From NCBI GenBank assembly GCA_037974665.1, contig CM075773.1:26071853-26135852 (forward strand): a stretch of 64,000 nucleotides of DNA. The letters are read 5' to 3'. The notes under the pieces were generated by a model. That model saw only the letters and a list, made by a program, of their open reading frames with translations. It was not told the DNA's origin and did not search any database. Shown here one piece after another: positions 1 through 12,909 of the stretch. Each line of letters starts with the position of its first letter. Position 1 is the stretch's first letter. A program made the translations under genes and the position numbers. This DNA is from Ehretia macrophylla. Lineage: Eukaryota; Streptophyta; Magnoliopsida; Boraginales; Ehretiaceae.

Positions 1-74
1 TACTCTCGCCCAAGCACGCTTATCTTCGTAGTTCTGATGGGATACGGTGCATTAGTGTTGGTATGATTGCACCT
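1..74 (-). rRNA. 5S rRNA copy 0, cut by the window edge
   Basis: Only the 5' 74 nt of the transcript lie in the window; the 3' part with box C is outside. About six changes from consensus, including the terminal CACCT where CACCC is usual. Confidence 0.85.
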
Positions 75-611
75 GTCATGTTGTTGGCACAAATCGTTTA
101 TGTGTTGATGGTTCACAGTCCAAGCCCAGAGAGATGGCCCATTCAAAGGGCCCAACGGGCTTAATGAAAACCTATCCGCTTCAACAATGCAGCATCCTTG
201 CAAGACGTGATATCGATGCATTGTAGGGCCCTCTAATGTCACCTGAGTTAGGTTGTCATCCTTTTTACAGCTCACGACGTACGATCAAGACTGAAAAACA
301 GAGCAAAAGAAGAATAGTGTCCCAAAACTGTTGAAAACGTTCAATTTTGGGCTCCGAAAATAGGCGCAGTCGAGCAGGCTTGCTGCCTCCGTTGTAGAGC
401 TCTCGGAGAGCTTTCCAACGGTATGTTGTGTGCCGTGTAACTCCTTACGGATCTAAAGTTATGGGCACAAGCCCTACGCCCTCGGTTTGCAGGCCCAACC
501 TCTACGTGAAGCGAAGTTGTCTTGCCCAATGTGCCGTGGGATTCCGTCATAGAAATGTGGTGGATAAAGTATCTTGGAAATTCTAACCGGGGCAAAAAAA
601 ATTGAAAAGCG

Positions 612-730
612 GGGGTGCAACACGAGGACTTCCCACGGGGTCACCCATCCTAGTACTACTCTCGCCTAAGCAAGCTTAACTTCAGAGTTCTGATGGCATC
701 CTGTGCATTAGTGCTGGTATGATCGCGCTC
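612..730 (-). rRNA. 5S rRNA copy 1, diverged
   Basis: Full length, about eight changes. Box A has two substitutions (CTAAGCAAGC on the plus strand), box C has one, and the first bases of the transcript are altered (CGCTC). Confidence 0.9.
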
Positions 731-1288
731 GTCACGTTGTGGGCACAAATCCTTTATGTCTTGACGGTTCACAGTTCCAGCCCAGAGAGATGGCCTATTC
801 AAAAGGACCAATGGGCATAACGACAACCTATCTGCTTCAACAACGAAGCATCCTCTCAAGATATGATATCGACGCATCGTAGGGCCCTCTCATGTCCCAC
901 GACTTAGGTTGTCGTCCTTTTAACAGCTCACGACGTACTATCCAGGATAGAAAAACAGAGCGAAAGAAGAAAAGTGGCCTGAAACTGATGAAAATATTTG
1001 ATTTTCGCTTCGAAAACAAGCTCAGCCTTGCAGCTGGCTGCCCCCGTCATAGTGCTCTCGAAGAGCTTTCCAACAGTATGCTGTGTGCCGCGTAACACCT
1101 TACGGATCAAAAGTTATGGGCACCGAAGCGATGGAGACCTGGTCACAAGCCCTACGTCCTCGGTTTGTGGGCCCAGCCACTACGTGAAGAGAAGTTGTCT
1201 TGCCCAAGGTGCCGTGGGATTCGGTAATAGAAATATGGTGGATAAAGTATCTTGGCAAGCCTAATCGGGGCAAAAAAAATTAAAAAGA

Positions 1289-1407
1289 GGGGTGCAACAC
1301 GAGGACTTGACAGGGGGTCACCCATCCTAGTACTACTCTTGCCCAAGCATGGTTAACTTCGGAGTTCTTATGGGATTCGGTGTATTAGTGCTGGTATAAT
1401 CGCACCC
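1289..1407 (-). rRNA. 5S rRNA copy 2, diverged
   Basis: Full length, about nine changes. Box A reads CATGGTT instead of CACGCTT, and the box C edge has CTTGACA instead of CTTCCCA. Confidence 0.9.
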
Positions 1408-1967
1408 GTCATGTTGAGTGCACAAATCCCTTATGTGTTGACGGTCCACAGTCCCAGCATAGAGAGATGGCCCATTCAAAAGGCCCAATGGACTTAACGA
1501 CAACCCATTCGCTTAAACAACGCAGCATCCTCGAAAGACGTGATATCGAAGCGTTGTAGGGCCATGTAATATCCCGCGAGTTAGGTTGTTGTCCTTTTAA
1601 CAGCTCACGACGTACGATCTGGGACGGCAAAATAGGCCAAAGAAGAAAATTGGCCTGAAACTGATGAAAACGTTCAATTTTGGGCTCTGAAAACAGGCAC
1701 AGCTGAGCAAGCTTGCTACCCACGTCTTAAAGCTCTCAAAGAGCTTTCCAATGGTATGCTGTGTGTCGTGTAACTCTATACGGATTAAAAGTTATGGGCA
1801 TCGGAGCGACGGAGACCTGGTCACAAGCCCTACGCCCTTGGTTTGTGGGCCCAGCCTCTACGTGAAGCGAAGTTGTCTTGCCCAAGGTGCTGTGGCATTT
1901 GGCAATTGAAATGTGGAGGATAAAGTATCGTGGCAACCCTAACCGGGTTAAAAAAAATTGGAAACAG

Positions 1968-2086
1968 AGGGTGCAACAAGAGGACTTCCCTGGGGGTCAC
2001 CCATCCTAGTACTACTCTCGCCTAAGCACGCTTAACTTCGGAGTTCTAATAGGATCCGGTGCATTAGTGCTGGTATGATCGCACCC
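1968..2086 (-). rRNA. 5S rRNA copy 3, diverged
   Basis: Full length, about six changes. One change lies in box A and one in box C (CCTGGGGG). The 5' third is near consensus. Confidence 0.9.
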
Positions 2087-2646
2087 GTCATGTTGTGGGC
2101 ACAAATCCTTTATATGTTGACGGTCACAGTCCCAGCCCAGAGAGATGGCCCATTCAAAAGGCCCAATGGGCTTAACAACAACCCATCTGCTTCAACAACG
2201 CAACACTCTCGGAAGACGTGAGATCAACGCATTGTAGGGCCGTGTAATATCCCGCAATTTAGGTTGTCGTTCTTTTAACAGCTCACGATGTACGATCCGG
2301 GACTGAAAAACAGAGCAAAAGTAGGCAAGTAGCCCAAAACTGACGAAAACGATCTATTTTGGGCTCAGAAAATAGACGCAGTCGAGCAGGCTTGCTGCCC
2401 CCGTCGTAGAGCTCACGGAGAGCTTTCCAACGGTAAGCTTTGCACCGCATAACTCCTTACGGATTAAAAGTTATAGGCACCGGAGTGACGGAGACCTGGT
2501 CAGAAGCCCCGCGCCCTCGGTTTGCGGGCCCGGCCTCTACGTGAAGCGAAGTTGCCATGCCCATGGTGCTGTGGGATTCAGTAATAGAAATGTTGTGGAT
2601 AAAGTATCTTGGCAACCCTAACCGGGGAAAAAAAAATTGAAATGGG

Positions 2647-2765
2647 GGGGTGCAACACGAGGACTTCCCAGGGGGTCACCCATCCTAGTACTACTCTCGC
2701 CCAAGCATGCTTAACTTTAGAGTTCTGATGGGATCTAGTGCATTAGTGCTGTTATCATCGCACCC
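2647..2765 (-). rRNA. 5S rRNA copy 4, diverged
   Basis: Full length, about seven changes. Box C is unchanged. Box A has the CpG-type change CACGC to CATGC. The start region reads GTTATCATCG. Confidence 0.9.
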
Positions 2766-3324
2766 GTCATGTTGTCGGCTCAAATCCTTTATGTGTTGAC
2801 CGTTCACAGTCCCAGCCTGGAGAGATGGCCCATTCAAAAGGCCCAATGGGCTTAATGACAACCCATCAGCTTTAACAACACAACATCCTCACAAGACGTG
2901 ATATCGATGCATTGTAGGCCCTATAATATCCCGCGAGTTAGGTTGTCCTCCTTTTTACAACTCACGACGTACGATCCGGGGCGAGAAAACATAACAAAAG
3001 AAGAAAAGTGGCCCGAAACTTATGAAAACATTCAATTTGGGCACTGAAAAATGGCACAGCTGGGCAAGCTTGCTGCCATCGTCGTAGAGCTCTCTGAGAG
3101 CTTTTCAACGATATGCTGTGCGTCGCGTAACTCCCTACGGATTAAAAGTTATGGGTACCGGAGCGACGGAGACCTTGTCACAAGCCCCACGCCCTCGGTT
3201 TGCTGGCCCAGCCTCTACGGGAAGCGAAGTTTTCTTGCCCAAGGTGCTGTGGGATTCAGTAATAGAAATGTGGAGGATAAAGTATCCTGGCAACCTTAAC
3301 AGGGGCAAAAACTATTGAAAAGTG

Positions 3325-3443
3325 GGGGTGTAACACGAGGACTTCCTAGGGGTTCACCCATCCTAGTACTACTCTCGCCCAAGCACGCTTAACTTCAGAG
3401 TTTTGTTGGGATCCGGTGCATTAGTACTGGAATGATTGCACCT
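3325..3443 (-). rRNA. 5S rRNA copy 5, diverged
   Basis: Full length, about nine changes. Box A is unchanged and box C carries two changes (CTAGGGGTTCACC). The transcript start is ATTGCACCT on the plus strand. Confidence 0.9.
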
Positions 3444-4003
3444 GTCATGTTCAGGGCATAAATCCCTTATGTGTTGACGATTCCCTGTCCCAGCCCAGAG
3501 AGATGGCCCATTCAAAAGGCCCAATGGGCTTAACGACAACCCATCCGCTTCAACAATGCAGTATCCTCGCAAGACGTGATATCGTCGCGTTGTAGGGACC
3601 TCTAATGTCCCGCGAGATAGGTTTCATCCTTTTAACAAATCACGATGTACGATACGAGATGAAAAAACAGTACTAAAGAAGAAAAGTAGTTTGAAATTGA
3701 TGAAGACGTTCAATTTGGGGCTGCAAAAATAGGCACAACCAAGAAGGCTTGTTGCCCCTGTCGTAGAGCTCTCAGAGAGCTTTCCAACAGCATGTTATGC
3801 ACTGCGTAACTCTTTACGGATCAAAAGTTATGGGCACCGGAGCGACGGAGACCTAGTCACAAGCCCCACGCCCTTGGTTTGCAGGCCCAACCTCAACGTG
3901 AAGCGAAGTTGTCTCGCCCGAGGTGCCGTTGGATTCGATAATAGAAATATGGTAGATAAAGTATCTTGGCAACCCTAACCGGGGAAAAAAAATTGAAAAT
4001 GGG

Positions 4004-4122
4004 GGGGTGCAACATGAGGACTTCCCAGGGGGTCACCCATCCTAGTAATACTCTTGCCCAAGCACGCTTAACTTCGGAGTTCTAATGGGATCTGGTGCAT
4101 TAGAGCTGGCATTATCGCATCT
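4004..4122 (-). rRNA. 5S rRNA copy 6, diverged
   Basis: Full length, about ten changes. Boxes A and C are unchanged, but the intermediate element has CTTGCC for CTCGCC and the first bases of the transcript are altered (GCATCT). Confidence 0.9.
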
Positions 4123-4683
4123 GTCATGTTGTGGGCACAAATCCTTTGTGTGTTGACCGTTCACAGTCCCAGCCCAGAGAGATGACCCATTCAAAAGGCC
4201 AAATGGGCTTAACAATAACCCTTCTGCTTCAACAACGTAACATCCTTACAAGACGTGATATCGACGCGTTGTAGGGCCCTCTAATGTCCCGCGAGTTAGG
4301 TTGTCATCCTTTTAACAACTCACAACGTACGATTTGGGACGGAAAAACAGAGCAATAGAAGAAAAGTAGAACAAAACGGATGAAAAAGTTTGATTTTGGG
4401 CTCCGAAAATAGGCGCAGCCGAGCAGGCTTGCTGCCCCTAACGTAGAGCTCTCGGAGAGCTTTCCAAAAGTATGTAGTGCGCTGCGTAACTCCTTACGGT
4501 TTAAAAGTTATGGGCACCGGAGCGACTGAGACCTGGTCACAAGCCCCATGCCCTCGGTTTGCGGGCCCAGCCTCAACGTGAATTGAAGTTATCTTGCTCA
4601 AGGTACCGTGGGATTCGATAATAGAAATGTGGTAGATAAAGTATCTTGACAACCGTAACTGGGGCAAAAAAAATTGAAAAGGG

Positions 4684-4802
4684 GGGGTGTAACACGAGGA
4701 CTTCCCTAGGGGTCCCCCATCCTAGTACTACTCTCGCCCAAGCACGCTTAACTTCAGAGTTTTATTGGAATACGGTGCATTAGTGCTGGTAAGATCGCTC
4801 CC
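4684..4802 (-). rRNA. 5S rRNA copy 7, diverged
   Basis: Full length, about eleven changes. Box C has three substitutions (CCTAGGGGTCCCCC), box A is unchanged. Confidence 0.9.
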
Positions 4803-5361
4803 GTCATGTTGAGGGCACAAGTCCCTTATGTGTTGACGGTTCACAGTCCCAGCGCAGAGAGATAGCCCATTCAAAAGGCCTAATGGGTTTAACGACAACT
4901 CATCCGCATCGAAAACAAAGCATCCTCGCAAGACGTGATATCGAGGCATTGTAAGGCCTCTAATGTCCCGCGAGTTAGGTTGTTGTCCTTTTAACAGTTC
5001 ACGACGTACGATCCGAAACGGAAAAACAGAGCAAAAGAAGAAAAGTGTCCCGAAACTGATGAAAATGTATGATTTTGGCTCCAAAAATAGGCGTAGCCTA
5101 GGAAGCTGGCTGCCCCCATCGTAGAACTGTCGGACATCTTTCCAACGGTGTGCTGTGCGTTGCGTAACTCCTTACGGATCAAAAGTTATGGGCACCGGAG
5201 CAACGGAGACCTGGTCACAAGCCCCACGCCCTCGTTTTATGGGCCCAGCCTCTCCGTGAAGTGAAGTTGTCTTGTCCAAGGTGCCGTGGGATTCGGTAAC
5301 AAAAATGTGGTGGATAAAGTATCTTGGCAACCCTAACCGGGGCAAAAAAAATTGAAATGGG

Positions 5362-5480
5362 GGGGTACAACACAAGGACTCCCAGGGGGGTCACCCATTC
5401 TAGTACTACTCTCACCCAAGCACGCTTAACTTCGGAGTTCTGATGAGATCTGGTGCATTAGTGCTGGTATGATTGCACCG
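5362..5480 (-). rRNA. 5S rRNA copy 8, diverged
   Basis: Full length through a compensating one-base loss and gain beside box C (GGACTCCCAGGGGGG). The intermediate element has CTCACC. Box A is unchanged. Confidence 0.9.
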
Positions 5481-6040
5481 GTTATGTTGTGGGCACAAAT
5501 CCTTTATGTGTTGACGGTTCACAGTCCCAGGCCAGAAGGATAGCCCATTCAAAAGGCCTAGTGGGCTTAACGACAACCCATCCGCTTCAACAATGTAGAA
5601 TCCTCACAAGACGTTATACTGACACATTGTAGGGCTCTCTAATGTCCCGCGAGTTTGGTTGTCATCCATTTAACATCTCACGACGTACGATCCGAGATGG
5701 AAAAATTGAGCAAAAGAAGAAAAGTGGCCCAAAATTGATGAAAACGTTCGTTTAGGGCTCTGAAAACAGGAGCAGCCGAGCAGGCTTGTAGCCCCGGTCG
5801 TAGAGCTCTCAGAGAGCTTTCCAACGGTATGTTGTGTGCCATGTAACTCCTTACGGATCAAAAGTTATGGGCATCGGAGTGATGTAGACTTGGTCACAAT
5901 CCCTACGCCCTCGGTTTATCGGCCCAGCCTTTACGTGTAGCGAAGTTGTCTAGCCCAAGGTGCCGATGGATTCGGTAATAGAAATATGGTGGATAAGGTA
6001 TCTTAGCAACCCTAACTAGCGCAAAAAAAATTGAAAAGTG

Positions 6041-6159
6041 GAGATGGAACACGCGGACTTCCCATTGGGTCACCTATCCTAGTACTACTCTCGCCCAAGC
6101 ATGCTTAACTTCAGAGTTCTGATGGGATCCAGTGCATTAGTGTTGGTATGATCGCACCC
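6041..6159 (-). rRNA. 5S rRNA copy 9, diverged
   Basis: Full length, but the 3' end is badly changed (GAGATGGAAC for GGGGTGCAAC). Box C has three changes and box A has CATGC. Confidence 0.88.
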
Positions 6160-6720
6160 GTCATGTTGTGGGCACAAATCCTTTATGTGTTGACCGTTCA
6201 CAGTCCCAGCCCAGAGAGATGGCCCATTCAAAAGGCCCACTAGGCTTAACGACAACCCGTCCAGCTCAACAATACAACATCCTTACAAGTCATGATATCG
6301 ACACATTGTAGGGCCCTCTAATGTCCCGCGTGTTAGGTTGTCAACCTTTTAACAACTCATGACGTACGATCCGGGACGGAAAAATATAGCAAAAGCAGAA
6401 AAGTGGCTCGAAACTGATGATAACTTTCGATTTTGGGCTCTGAAAATAGGCGCAACTGATCAGGCTTCTTGCCCCCTTTGTGCCGCTCTCGGAGAGCTTT
6501 CCAACGGTATGTTGTGCGCCATGTAACTCCTTACGGATTAAAAGTTACGGGCACCGGAGCGACGTAGACCTAGTCACAAGCCCAAAGCCCTCGGTTTGCG
6601 GGCCCAGCCTCTATATGAAGCGAAGTTCTCTAGGCCAAGGTGCCGTGGGATTCGCCAATAGAAATGTGGAGGATAAAGTATCGTGGCAACCCTAACTGGG
6701 GCAAAAAAAATTGGAAACGG

Positions 6721-6839
6721 ATAGTGCAGCACGAGGACTTCCCAAGGGATCACCCATCCTAGTACTACTCTCGTCCAAGCACGCTCAACTTTGGAGTTCT
6801 GATGGAATCCGGTGCATTAGTGGTGGTATGATCACACCC
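6721..6839 (-). rRNA. 5S rRNA copy 10, diverged
   Basis: Full length with an altered 3' end (ATAGTGCAGC), two changes in box C, one in box A (GCTCAACT) and CTCGTCC at the intermediate element. Confidence 0.88.
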
Positions 6840-7400
6840 ATCATGTTGGGAGCACAAATCCTTTATGTGTTGACGGTTCACAGTCCCAGCCCAGAGAGAT
6901 GGCCCACTCAAATGGCCCAATGGGCTTAACGACAACCCATCCGCTTCAACAACACAGCATCCTTGCAAGACGTGATATCGATGCATTGTAGGGCACTGTA
7001 GTATCTCGAGAGTTAGGTTGTCGTCCTTTTAACAGCTCACGACGTACGATCTGGGACAGAAAAATAGCGCAAAAGCAGAAAAGTGGCCCGCAACTAACGA
7101 AAATGTTCAATTTTGGGCCCCGAAAATAGGTGCAGCTGAGCAGGCTTGCTGCCCCCGTCATAGAGCTCTCGGAAAGCTATCCAACGGTATGTTGTGCACC
7201 GCGTAACTCCTTACGGATTAAAAGTTAAATGCACCGGAGCAACGGAGACCTGGTCACAAGCCCCACGCCATCGGTTTGCGAGCTCAGCCTCCACGTGAAG
7301 CGAAGTTGTCTTGCCCAAGGTACCATGGGATTCGGTAATAGAAATGGGGTGGATAAAGTATCTTGGCACCCCTAACGGGGGAAAAAAAAAGTGAAAAAGG

Positions 7401-7519
7401 GGGGTGTAACATGAGGACTTCCCAGGGGGTCACCCATCCTTATACCACTCTTGCCCAAGCACACTTAACTTCGGAGTTCTGATGGGATTTGGTGCATTAG
7501 TGCTAGTATGATCATACCC
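7401..7519 (-). rRNA. 5S rRNA copy 11, diverged
   Basis: Full length. Box C is intact but followed by TTATACCACTCTTG. Box A has the CpG-type change CACAC, and the transcript start reads ATCATACCC. Confidence 0.9.
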
Positions 7520-8070
7520 GCCATGTTGTGGGCGTAAATCCTTTATTTGTTGACTGTTCACAGTCCTAGCCCACAAAGATGGCCCATTCAAAAGGCCCAA
7601 TGGGCTTAACGACAACCCATCCGCTTCAACAATGTAGCATTCTCGCAAGACGTGATATCAACGCATTGAAAGGCCCTGTAATATCCCGTTAGCTAGGTTG
7701 TCATCCTTTTCACAGCTCACGACGTACGATTCAAGACGAAAAAATAGAGCAAAAGAAGAAAAATGGCTGAAAATTGATTAAAACGTTCGATTTTGGGCTC
7801 CGAAAGCAAGCGCGGCTTAGCAGGCTTGCTGCCTCCGCTGTAGATCTTCCCAACGGTATGTTCTGCGTCGCGTAACTCCTTACGGATTAAAAGTTTTGGG
7901 CGCCGGAGCGACGAAGACCAGGTCACAAGCCCCACGCCCTCAGTTTGCGGGCCAAGCCTCTACGTGAAACGAAGTTGTCTTATCCAAGGTCCTGTGGGAT
8001 TCGGTAATAGAAATGTTGTGGATTAAGTATTTTGGCAACCCTAAGCGGGACAAAAAAAAGTCGAAAAGGG

Positions 8071-8189
8071 GGGGTGCAACCCAAGGACTTCCCAGGGGGT
8101 CACCCATCCCAGTACTACTCTCGCCCAAGCATGCTTAACTTCGTAGTTCTGATGGGATCCGGTGCATTAGTGCTGGTATGATAGCACCC
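8071..8189 (-). rRNA. 5S rRNA copy 12, diverged
   Basis: Full length, about six changes. The spacer to its left is 10 bp short because of a deletion at the AGCTCTC palindrome near 7850. Confidence 0.9.
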
Positions 8190-8750
8190 GTCAAGTTGTG
8201 GGCACAAATCCTTTATGTGTTGACGGTTCACAGTCCCAACCCCTAGAGATAGCCCATTCAAAAGGCTTAATGGGCTTAACAACAACCCATCTGCTTCAAC
8301 AACGCAGCATCCTCGCAAGACGTGATGTCGACAAATTGTAGGGCCCTGTAATATCCCACAAGTTAGGTTGTCGTCCTTTTAACAGCTCACGACGTACGAT
8401 CCGGTATGGAAAAACAGAGCAAAAGAAGAAAAGTGTCCCGAAAGTGATGAAAACGTTCAATTTTTTGCTCTGAAAATAGGTGCAGCTAAGAAAGGTTGAT
8501 GTCCCAGTCATAGAGCTCTCGGAGAGTTTTCCAACGGTATGCTGTACACCACGTAACTCTTTACGGATTAAAAGTTACGGGCACCAGAGCGACAGAGACC
8601 TGGTCACAAGCCCTACACCCTCAGTTTGCAGGCCCAGCCTCTACGTGAAGCGAAGTTGTCTTGCCCAAGGTGCCATGGCATTCGGTAATAGAAATATGGT
8701 GGATAAAGTATCTTGGTAACCTTAACCGGGGTGAAAAAAAATGAAAAGCG

Positions 8751-8869
8751 GGTGTGCAACACGAGGACTTCCCAGGGGGTCATCCATCCTGGTACTACTC
8801 TCGCCCAAGCACGCTTAACTTCGGAGTTCTGATGGGATCCGGTGCAATAGTGCTGGTATGATCGCACCT
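8751..8869 (-). rRNA. 5S rRNA copy 13, diverged
   Basis: Full length, about six changes. Box A is unchanged and box C has one change (GTCATCC). The transcript start is CACCT. Confidence 0.9.
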
Positions 8870-9430
8870 GTCATATTTTAGGCACAAATCTTTTATGTGT
8901 TGACCGTTCACAGTCCCAGCCGAGAGAGATGGCCCATTTAAAAAGCCTAATGGGCTTAACGATAGCCCATCTGCTTCAACAACATAGTATTCTCGCAAGA
9001 CATGGTATTGACGCGTTGTAGGGCCCTGTAATATCCCACGAGTTAGGTTGTCGTCCTTTTAACAGCTCACGACGTATGACTCGGGACGAAAAAATAGAGC
9101 AAAAGAAGAAACCTGGCCTGAAACTGATTAAAACATTCGATTTTGGGTTTTGAAAATAGGCGCGGTTGAGCAGGCTTGCTGCCCTCGACGTAGAGCTGTT
9201 GGAGAGCTTTCCAACAGTATGCTGTGCGCTGCATAACTCCTTACGGATCAAAAGTTATGAGCACTGGAGCGACGGAGACCTGGTCACAAGCCCTACGCCC
9301 TCGGTTTGCAGGCCCAGCCTTTACGTGAAGCGAAATTGTCTTGCCCAAGGTGCTGTGGGATTCGGTAATAGAAATGTGGTAGATAAAGTATCGTGGCAAC
9401 CCTAACCGGGGTAAAAAAAAATTGAAAAGG

Positions 9431-9549
9431 GGGGTGCAACACGAGGGATTCCCAGGGGGTTACACATCCTAGTACTACTGTCGCCCAAGCACGCTTAACT
9501 TCGGAGTTCTTATGGGATCCGGTGCATTAGTGCTGGTATGATTGCACGT
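9431..9549 (-). rRNA. 5S rRNA copy 14, diverged
   Basis: Full length, about eight changes, two of them in box C (GTTACACAT). The start region is ATTGCACGT. Box A is unchanged. Confidence 0.9.
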
Positions 9550-10110
9550 GTCATGTTGAGGGCACAATTCCTTTATGTGTTGACGGTTTACAGTCCCAGC
9601 CCAGAGAGATGGCCCATTCAAAAGACCCAATGGGCTTAACGACAAGGCATCCGCTTGAACAACGTAGTATCCTCGCAAGACGTGATATCGACGCGTTGTA
9701 GGGCCCTGTAATATCTCGAAAGTTAGGCTGTCGTCCTTTAAATAGCTGACGACATACGATCCGGGATGAAAAAATAGAGCACAAGAAGAAAAGTTGCCCG
9801 AAACTGAAGAAAATGTTCGATTTTAGGCTCCAAAAATAGGCGCAACTGAGCAGGCTTGTTTCCCCCATCGTATTGCTCTCGGAAAGCTTTCCAACGGTAT
9901 GTTGTGCGCCGCATAACTCCTTACGGATCAAAAGTTATGGGCACCGGAGCGACGGAGACCTGGTCACAAGCCCCACGGCCTCGGTTTACGGGCCCAGCCT
10001 CTACGTCAAGCGAAGTTGTCTTGCCCAAGGTGCCGTGGGACTCGGTAATAGAAATGTGGTGGATAAAGTATCTTGGCAACCCTAACCAAGGCAAAAAAAA
10101 TTGAAAATGG

Positions 10111-10228
10111 AGGGTGCAACACGAGGATTTCCCACGGCGTCACCCATCCTAGTACTACTCTCACCAAGCACGCTTAACTTCGGAGTTCTGATAGGATCCT
10201 GTGAATTAGTGCAGGTATGATCACACTA
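10111..10228 (-). rRNA. 5S rRNA copy 15, one-base deletion
   Basis: 118 nt: one base is lost between the intermediate element and box A (CTCACCAAGC). Box C has two changes and the transcript start is strongly altered (TCACACTA). Confidence 0.88.
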
Positions 10229-10749
10229 GTCATGTTGAGGGCAGAAATCCTTTATGTGTTGACGGTTCACAGTCCCAGCCTAGAGAGATGACCTATTCAA
10301 AAGGCCCAATGGGCTTAACGGCAACCCATCGGCTTAACGACCCTCTAATGTCCCGCGAGTTAGGTTGTCATCCTTTTAACAGCTCACGACGTACAATCCG
10401 GGACAGAAAAACGTAGTAAAACAAGAAAAATGGCCCAAAACTGATGAAAACGTTCAATTTTGGGCTCCGAAAATAGGCGCAGCCATGCATACTTGCTGCC
10501 TCCGTCGTAGAGCTCTCGGGGAGCTTTCCAACGGTATGATGTGTACTGCGTAACTCCTTACGAATCAAATATTATAGGCAATAGAATGATGGAGACCTGG
10601 TCACAAGCCCCACGCCCTCGGTTTGCGAGCCCAGTCTCGACGTGAAGCGAAGTTGTCTTGCCCAACGTGCCGTGGGATTCGTTAATAGAAATGTGGTGGA
10701 TAAAAGTATCTTGGCAACGCTAATCGGAGCAAAAAAAAATTGAAAAAGG

Positions 10750-10868
10750 GGGTTGCAACACGAGGACTTCCCTGGGTGTCACCCATCCTAGTACTACTCT
10801 CGCCCAAGTACGCTTAACTTCAGAATTCTAATAGGATCCGGTGCATTAGTGCTGGTATGATCGCACCC
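10750..10868 (-). rRNA. 5S rRNA copy 16, diverged
   Basis: Full length, about ten changes. Box C has two changes and box A one (CAAGTACGC). The unit on its left has lost about 41 bp of spacer near 10340. Confidence 0.9.
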
Positions 10869-11429
10869 GTCATGTTGAGGGTATAAATCCCTTATGGGTT
10901 GATGGTTCACAGTCCCTGCCCAGAAAGATGTCCCATTCAAAAGGCCTAATGGGCTTAACGGTAACCCATTTTCTTCAACAACGCAGCATCCTCGTAAGAT
11001 GTGATATCGACACGTTGTAAGGCCCTTTAATGTCCCACGAGTTAGGTTGTCATCCTTTTAACAGCTCATGACGTACGATCCGAGATAGAAAAATATAGCA
11101 AAACAAGAAAAGAGGCCCGAAACTGATGAAAATGTGCAAATTTGTGCTCTGAAAACAGGCGCAGCCGAGCATGCTTGCTGCCCCCATTGTAGAGCTCTTG
11201 AGGTACTTTCCAATGGTATGCTGTGCACCGCGTAATTCCTTATGGATCAAAAGTTTTGGGCACCGGAGCGACGGAGACCTGGTCAGAAGCCCCACACCCT
11301 CGGTTTGCGGGCCCAGCCTCTGCGTGAATCGAAGTTGTCTTGATCAAGGTGTCGTGGGATTCGGTAATAGAAATGTGATGGATAAAGTATCTTGGCAACC
11401 CTAACCGGGGCAAAAAAAATTAAAAATGG

Positions 11430-11547
11430 GGGGTGCAACACAAGGACTCCCAGGGGGGTCACCATCCTAGCACTGCGCTCGCCCAAGCACGTTTAACTGC
11501 AGAGTTCAAATTGGATCTGGTGCATTAGGGCTGGTATGATTGTACTC
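11430..11547 (-). rRNA. 5S rRNA copy 17, one of the most diverged
   Basis: 118 nt. It combines an indel around box C, TAGCACTGCGCTCG in the middle, CACGTTTAACTGCAG in and beyond box A, and TGTACTC at the transcript start. Confidence 0.87.
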
Positions 11548-12110
11548 GCCATGTTGTGGGCACAAATCCTTTATGTGTTGACGGTTCACAGTCCCATCCA
11601 GAGAGATGGCCTATTCAAAAGGCCTAATAGGCTTCACGACAAACCATCGGCTTCAACAACGCAGCATCCTCGCAAGACGTGATATTGACACGTTGTAGGG
11701 CCCTGTAATATCCCGCGAGTAAGTTTGTCGTCCTTTTAACAGCTCACGACGTACGATCCAGGACAAAAAAACAGCGCAAATGAAGAAAAGTGTTACGAAA
11801 CTAATGAAAATGTTCAATTTTGCCCTCTAAAAATAGGCGCAGCTGAGTAAACTTGCTGCCCCTGTCGTAGAGCTCTCAGAGAGCTTTCCAACGGTATGCT
11901 GTACGGCACGTAACTCATTACGGATTAAAAGTTATAGGCACCGGAGCGACGGATACCTGGTCACAAGGCCCACACCCTCGGTTTGCTGGCCCAGCCTCTA
12001 CGCGAAGTGAAGTTATCTTGCCCAAGGTGCTGTGGGATTCAGCAATAGAAATATGGTGGATAAAGTATCTTGGCAACCCTAACAGGGGCAAAAAAAAAAA
12101 TAGAAAATGG

Positions 12111-12229
12111 GGGGTACAACACGAGGACTTCCCAGGGGGTCATCCATCCGAGTACTATTCTCACCCATGCACGCTTAACTTCGGAGTTCTGATGGGATCT
12201 GGTGCATTAGTGCTGGTATGATCTCACCC
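12111..12229 (-). rRNA. 5S rRNA copy 18, diverged
   Basis: Full length, about eight changes: two in box C (CATCCATCCG), one in box A (CATGCACGC) and CTCACCC at the intermediate element. Confidence 0.9.
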
Positions 12230-12790
12230 TTCATGTTGTGGGCATAAATCCTTTGTGTGTTGACTGTTCACAGTCCCAGCCTAGAGAGATGGCCCATTCA
12301 AATGGCCCAATGGGCTTAACGACAACCCATCCGCTTCAACAACGCAGCGTCCTCGTAAGACGTGATATCGACACATTGTAGGGCCCTGTAATGTCCCGCG
12401 AGTTGGGTTGTCTTCATTTTTACAGCTCACGACGTACGATCCGGGATAGAAAAACAGCGCAAAAGAAGAAAAGTGTCCAAAAACGGATGAAAACGTTCAA
12501 TTTTGGGCTCTGAAAATAGGCACAGCTGAGCAGGATTTCTGCCCCCGTCGTAGAGCTCTAAGAGAGCTTTCCAACGGTATGCTGTTCGCCGCGTAACTCC
12601 TTACGGATTAAAAGTTATATGCACCGGAGCGACGGAGATCCAGTCACAAGCCCCACACCCTCGGTTTGGGGGCCCAGGCTCTACGTGAAGCGAACTTGTC
12701 TTGCCCAAAGTGCCGTGGGATTCGGTAATAGAAATGTGGTGGATAAAGTATCTTGGCAACCCTAACCGTGGCAAAAAAAATTGAAAAAGC

Positions 12791-12909
12791 GGGGTGCAAC
12801 ATGACGACTTCCCTGGGGGTCACCCATCCTAGTACTACTCTTGGCCAAGCACGCTTAACTTCAGAGTTCTGATGGGATCCGGTGCATTAGTGCTGGTATG
12901 ATCGCAACC
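12791..12909 (-). rRNA. 5S rRNA copy 19, diverged
   Basis: Full length, about seven changes. Box A is unchanged, box C has one change, and the intermediate element reads CTTGGCC. Confidence 0.9.
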